The translations under genes were made by a program, and so were the position numbers. The notes beneath the pieces were generated by a model that saw only the letters and a list, made by a program, of their open reading frames with translations, made no database searches and had not been told where the DNA came from. A DNA stretch of 10,653 nt from Acidobacteriota bacterium (lineage in GTDB: Bacteria > Acidobacteriota > Polarisedimenticolia > Gp22-AA2): the NCBI GenBank assembly GCA_027297005.1, contig JAPUIN010000102.1:1-10653 (forward strand). Direction: 5' to 3'. Of this stretch, positions 8,198 through 10,653 are shown in pieces. Every line of letters starts with the position of its first letter. Position 1 is the first letter of the stretch.

Positions 8198-8942
8198 CGT
8201 CTCCCTGCCTTCCGCCGCTCAGGAATCGGCGAAGTCGCGGCTCGGTGCTGGCACGGGCCTCGTCGACCGTGCCGACGAAATGCATGCGCCCCTCGAACAG
8301 ATATCCGATTCGATCTCCCACGAAGAACGCGCTCTCAATATCGTGGGTGACGACGACCGATGTGACCTCCAGCCTCTGCTGCATGTCCCGTATGAGTTCA
8401 TTGATCGTATTGGCGGTCACGGGATCGAGGCCCGTCGTCGGCTCATCGTACAGAATGCACTGCGGATCCATGGCGATCGAGCGGGCCAGGGCGACCCGCT
8501 TCTTCATCCCCCCCGACAATTCCGCGGGCATCAACGCCTCCACGCCCTCGAGCCCCACGAGAGCCAGCTTGGCGCGCACAATCTCCGCGATTCGCTTTTC
8601 ATCCAGATCGGTGTGCTCCCTCAGCCCATAAGCGATGTTGTCGGCAACGCTCATCGAATCGAAAAGCGCGCCGCCCTGAAAGAGCATGGCGACCTTCTTG
8701 CGCACCGGGACGAGCTGATCGTCGTCGTAGTCGACGATATCCTCCCCATCCACGAACACGCGGCCCGCATCCGGGCGGTGTAACCCGATGATGTGCCGGA
8801 TCAGGACTGATTTTCCGCTCCCGCTCCCGCCCAGAACGACCATGGTCTCACCGCGGCGGATTTCGAAGCTGACCCCCTCGAGCACCTTCTTCGGGCCGAA
8901 CGCCTTGTAAATATCTTCGAATCGGACGAAAGATTCTTCCAT
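8184..8942 (-). CDS. mlaF: MlaF-like ABC transporter ATP-binding protein
   Basis: This 252-residue ABC ATPase powers the MCE lipid transporter from the cytoplasmic face. Walker A is GGSGSGKS at 38-45 (Lys44) and the Q-loop is FQGG with Gln89. The signature LSGGMKKRVALARS is at 142-155. Walker B is CILYDEP at 162-168 with catalytic Glu167, the D-loop is GLDP and the switch histidine is His200. The form LSGGMKKRVALARS and the FQGGALFDSMSV segment after the Q-loop are characteristic of the MlaF/Mkl group, as opposed to drug or sugar importers. It starts 9 nt after the permease stop and its end overlaps mlaD by 14 nt, so the three subunits are probably made at linked rates. No unusual substitutions are seen in catalytic motifs. 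Direction of transport is not shown by the sequence. Confidence 0.96.
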   Translation of the reverse strand: MEESFVRFEDIYKAFGPKKVLEGVSFEIRRGETMVVLGGSGSGKSVLIRHIIGLHRPDAGRVFVDGEDIVDYDDDQLVPVRKKVAMLFQGGALFDSMSVADNIAYGLREHTDLDEKRIAEIVRAKLALVGLEGVEALMPAELSGGMKKRVALARSIAMDPQCILYDEPTTGLDPVTANTINELIRDMQQRLEVTSVVVTHDIESAFFVGDRIGYLFEGRMHFVGTVDEARASTEPRLRRFLSGGRQGDDGAV

Positions 8943-8951
8943 CGTCGACCG

Positions 8952-9707
8952 TCAGAATGCGAGGAAGAACTTCGTCAGGAAGAAGTCGCTGATCAGCACG
9001 CACAGCGACGAGGCCACCACGGTCTGCGTTGTGGACCGGCCCACGCCGTCGGCCCCGCCCTCGGCCCTCATCCCGTTATGGCACGCGATGAGGGAAATGA
9101 ACAATCCGAAGACGACCGACTTGCCCAGCCCACTGAGCACGTCATGAAGACTGAGGGCCGAGCTGACGTGCTGGAGGTAGAAGGCCGCCGGCTGGTTCAG
9201 CGTCGTCACCGCCATGACCATCCCTCCGAGAATTCCGACGAAATCGGCCAGGATGACGAGGATCGGGAGCATGATCAGGATTGCGATCACTTTGGGTACG
9301 ACCAGCTTGCGAACGGGACTGGCCGCCATGGCGCGAATGGCGTCGATCTGCTCGGTCACCTTCATGGTGCCGATCTCGGCCGTGATCCCGGCGCCCACCC
9401 TTCCGCCGACCATCAGCGAGGTCAACACCGGCCCCAATTCCCGCACCAGGGACAACGCGACCACATCGCCAACGAAGAGATTCGCTCCGTACGCCGCCAG
9501 CGAGTACGAAGTCTGCAGCGCGAGGACCATGCCGGTGAACAGCGCTGTGACCGTGGCGATGGCAAGCGATCGTACCCCCAGATGATGAAGCTGATCGAAA
9601 AGGACGCGCCACTCCGGCTTCCTGCGGACGGACTCCCTGACGGTCTCGGCGAAGAGCAGAGAGAACGCCCCGAGATGACGCAGGGCGAGACTGAAAACAC
9701 CGCTCAT
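8952..9707 (-). CDS. mlaE: MlaE-like MCE transporter permease
   Basis: This 251-residue inner-membrane permease would form the dimeric channel core of the Mla-type phospholipid transporter. A short amphipathic N-terminal region (about 5-40) precedes GVRSLAIATVTALFTGMVLALQ (44-65), which contains the first core membrane helix. The family signature VRELGPVLTSLMVGGRVGAG runs at 88-107, followed by ITAEIGTMKVTEQIDAI (108-124), the coupling region that contacts the ATPase. Further hydrophobic helices lie at about 138-169, 195-209 and 228-249. Length and motif order are normal for MlaE. The ATG at 9707 is the first good in-frame start; GGGAG lies about 17 nt upstream, further than usual. An out-of-frame ATG at 9721 opens a five-codon frame that ends across this start. 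It is the first gene after the divergent promoter region. Confidence 0.95.
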   Translation of the reverse strand: MSGVFSLALRHLGAFSLLFAETVRESVRRKPEWRVLFDQLHHLGVRSLAIATVTALFTGMVLALQTSYSLAAYGANLFVGDVVALSLVRELGPVLTSLMVGGRVGAGITAEIGTMKVTEQIDAIRAMAASPVRKLVVPKVIAILIMLPILVILADFVGILGGMVMAVTTLNQPAAFYLQHVSSALSLHDVLSGLGKSVVFGLFISLIACHNGMRAEGGADGVGRSTTQTVVASSLCVLISDFFLTKFFLAF

Positions 9708-9781
9708 CGAGGCTCGCTCATGCTCCCAGCCGCGCTCGAACCACCAGGAAAACCCCGGCAGAAACGCGCTAAGTCGCGCGC

Positions 9782-9810
9782 AGTCTAGCGAATAGCCGCT
9801 TGACAGTCAA
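9782..9810 (-). promoter_or_regulatory. Predicted sigma70-type promoter for the mla operon
   Basis: On the minus strand TTGACT (plus positions 9810-9805) is followed after exactly 17 nt by TAGACT (9787-9782), giving a 5/6 match to the -35 and a 4/6 match to the -10 consensus. Predicted transcription would begin near 9775, leaving a leader of about 68 nt before the mlaE ATG. The -35 box is one arm of the palindrome TTGACAGTCAA shared with the plus-strand promoter. This is a prediction from motif and spacing only. Confidence 0.5.
9800..9810. promoter_or_regulatory. Palindrome TTGACAGTCAA shared by both divergent -35 boxes
   Basis: This is a perfect 11-bp dyad (5 + 1 + 5) centred on 9805. It places a -35 hexamer on each strand, so RNA polymerase probably cannot occupy both promoters at once. 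A wider dyad, ATAGCC at 9792-9797 and GGCTAT at 9822-9827, surrounds it with a slightly shifted centre. An operator role is possible but not shown. Confidence 0.5.
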
Positions 9811-9830
9811 GGAAGGGAGGAGGCTATACT
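9800..9830 (+). promoter_or_regulatory. Predicted sigma70-type promoter for the acyltransferase gene
   Basis: TTGACA (9800-9805, full consensus) and TATACT (9825-9830, 5/6) are separated by 19 nt, longer than the optimal 17. Initiation near 9837 would leave a leader of only about 17 nt before the ATG at 9854. The -10 is flanked by an imperfect inverted repeat, GGAAGGGAG at 9811-9819 and CTCCCCTTCC at 9829-9838, which could bind a regulator or fold in the transcript. Confidence 0.55.
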
Positions 9831-9853
9831 CCCCTTCCTCGACCCGGCCCATC

Positions 9854-10564
9854 ATGGAGGAAGATGTCCTGAGTGTTCTGCGGATGGCCCTGATCGGCCT
9901 GCTGACCGCCGTGCTCGGCAGCGTGGCCATCGCGGTCTGTTTCGTCCCCGGCGGGGGGCGGGGGTTCATGACCCTGGTCCGACTCTGGTCGGCTGCGGTT
10001 CTCCGCATCTGCCGCGTCCGCCATGCCGTCTCCCGACACCCCGACATCGACCCCTCCCGGGCCGCCGTCTATGTCGCCAACCACCAGAGCCATCTCGACA
10101 TCCCGGCCCTGGTGTTGTCGATGCCGACCGATTTCCGGGTCGTGGCGAAGAAGGAACTTCTCTACATACCGATCTTCGGCTGGGCTCTCTGGCTGGCGCG
10201 ATTTCCATTCATCGATCGGGCCTCCCGCGAGCGCGCTATCCGGACACTGGACAAGGCAGCTCGGCTGTTGCGGACGGGAACCTCTCTCGTGATCTTTCCG
10301 GAAGGGACGAGGAGTCCAGACGGTCGGCTGCTCCCGTTCAAGAAAGGCGGATTCATCCTTGCCTTACAGGCCGGTGTCCCGATCGTGCCCGTGTCGATCC
10401 GGGGCGGAGGCGAAGTGCTCCCGAAAGGCAGCCTCCGCCTCCGGCCGGGATGTATCGAGGTCATCTTCGGGGCCCCGGTGTCGACCAGCGACTACACCAT
10501 GGAGACGAAGGAGCACCTGATCGACGAGGTGCGCCTTCGCATCCTCACTGGACTGACGGACTAG
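9854..10564 (+). CDS. plsC: Lysophospholipid acyltransferase, PlsC-like (1-acylglycerol-3-phosphate O-acyltransferase)
   Basis: The enzyme is predicted to acylate lysophosphatidic acid to phosphatidic acid at the cytoplasmic side of the inner membrane. It has 236 residues from ATG 9854. One or two hydrophobic N-terminal segments lie at about 9-30. The catalytic HX4D motif is NHQSHLD, with His77 and Asp82. KKELLYIPIFGW is at 99-110, the substrate-binding FPEGTRSPDG is at 148-157, and VPIVPVSIRG at 175-184 is the usual fourth motif. Length and motif spacing are standard for PlsC. A TTG at 9800 would extend the frame but coincides with the -35 box, so it is rejected. No Shine-Dalgarno precedes ATG 9854, and the predicted leader is very short, so initiation may be weak or leaderless-like. 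The gene is divergent from mlaE, which links phosphatidate synthesis to lipid transport by position. Acylation of another lysolipid is possible. Confidence 0.93.
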   Translation: MEEDVLSVLRMALIGLLTAVLGSVAIAVCFVPGGGRGFMTLVRLWSAAVLRICRVRHAVSRHPDIDPSRAAVYVANHQSHLDIPALVLSMPTDFRVVAKKELLYIPIFGWALWLARFPFIDRASRERAIRTLDKAARLLRTGTSLVIFPEGTRSPDGRLLPFKKGGFILALQAGVPIVPVSIRGGGEVLPKGSLRLRPGCIEVIFGAPVSTSDYTMETKEHLIDEVRLRILTGLTD

Positions 10565-10586
10565 GTCCGATGGTCGGATTGAATTG

Positions 10587-10627
10587 CCGGGACCCCAGCG
10601 GCCTCGCACCGATTCGGTGCCCGGTCC
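10587..10627 (+). terminator. Possible stem-loop downstream of the acyltransferase
   Basis: GCACCGATTCGGTGC at 10606-10620 is a perfect 7-bp inverted repeat around one base. Flanking GGACC (10590-10594) and GGTCC (10623-10627) could pair outside it. It starts 22 nt after the stop codon. There is no following T-run, so it is not a classic intrinsic terminator. It may be a weak terminator, an mRNA-end structure or a protein-binding palindrome. No gene is recognised from 10565 to the right edge. Confidence 0.3.
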
Positions 10628-10653
10628 TGAGGGGAGTCGGATTACCTGCGGCG

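Noticed and set aside
9708..9721. Five-codon frame from ATG 9721 ending across the mlaE start, as a leader peptide
   Set aside because: The codons show no attenuation-type bias, and GGAG is only 1 nt from the ATG, too close for initiation. It is likely chance.
9078..9788. Plus-strand frame of 236 codons opposite mlaE
   Set aside because: The translation is a His/Arg/Asp-rich low-complexity shadow with no domain, while the minus strand encodes a clear MlaE.
10565..10653. Possible tRNA or small RNA at the right edge
   Set aside because: The stem-loop does not fit a cloverleaf: no T-loop GTTCGA-type sequence with matching acceptor arms was found on either strand.
1..10653. Mobile element, phage, CRISPR or defence system
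   Set aside because: No transposase, integrase, terminal inverted repeats, spaced direct repeats or defence-type domains are visible. All the genes are envelope biogenesis or lipid genes.

Overview
The window looks like a piece of a GC-rich chromosome from a diderm (Gram-negative type) bacterium. The evidence is a complete MCE/Mla-type ABC lipid transporter, which works between two membranes, together with enzymes for nucleotide sugars used in surface polysaccharides. Third codon positions are strongly G/C. The sequence alone does not fix the phylum: Acidobacteriota, Deltaproteobacteria-like lineages or GC-rich candidate phyla would all fit, and this is inference only.

Layout: ten genes lie on the minus strand and one on the plus strand. 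Read in transcription order from a divergent control region at about 9782-9838, the minus strand carries mlaE (permease), mlaF (ATPase) and mlaD (MCE substrate-binding protein). A tightly packed nucleotide-sugar block follows: a WbpA-like UDP-N-acetylglucosamine 6-dehydrogenase, a UDP-glucuronate 4-epimerase-like SDR, UDP-glucose 6-dehydrogenase, a WbpP-like UDP-GlcNAc 4-epimerase, a DPM1-like family 2 glycosyltransferase, a mannose-1-phosphate guanylyltransferase, and the N-terminal 188 residues of an O-antigen ligase/polymerase-like membrane protein that runs off the left edge. Gaps between these genes are at most 58 nt. Three junctions are 4-nt ATGA or GTGA stop/start overlaps and two are longer overlaps, so a single long transcript is plausible. 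On the plus strand a PlsC-type lysophosphatidate acyltransferase reads away from mlaE.

How they fit together: the sugar genes can be paired as two oxidise/epimerise routes. One is UDP-Glc to UDP-GlcA to UDP-GalA. The other is UDP-GlcNAc to UDP-GlcNAcA or UDP-GalNAcA. GDP-mannose supply and a membrane polymerase/ligase complete the picture, so the cluster probably makes a uronic-acid-containing, possibly mannose-containing surface polysaccharide. The lipid half (PlsC plus the MCE importer/exporter) handles phosphatidic acid synthesis and phospholipid traffic. The two halves are joined head to tail, and PlsC and the Mla genes appear to share overlapping promoters.

No RNA genes, insertion sequences, CRISPR arrays or phage genes were seen. 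The most notable non-routine signals are a shared palindromic -35 element between the divergent promoters and an exact 38-residue, five-unit repeat in the C-terminal half of MlaD.
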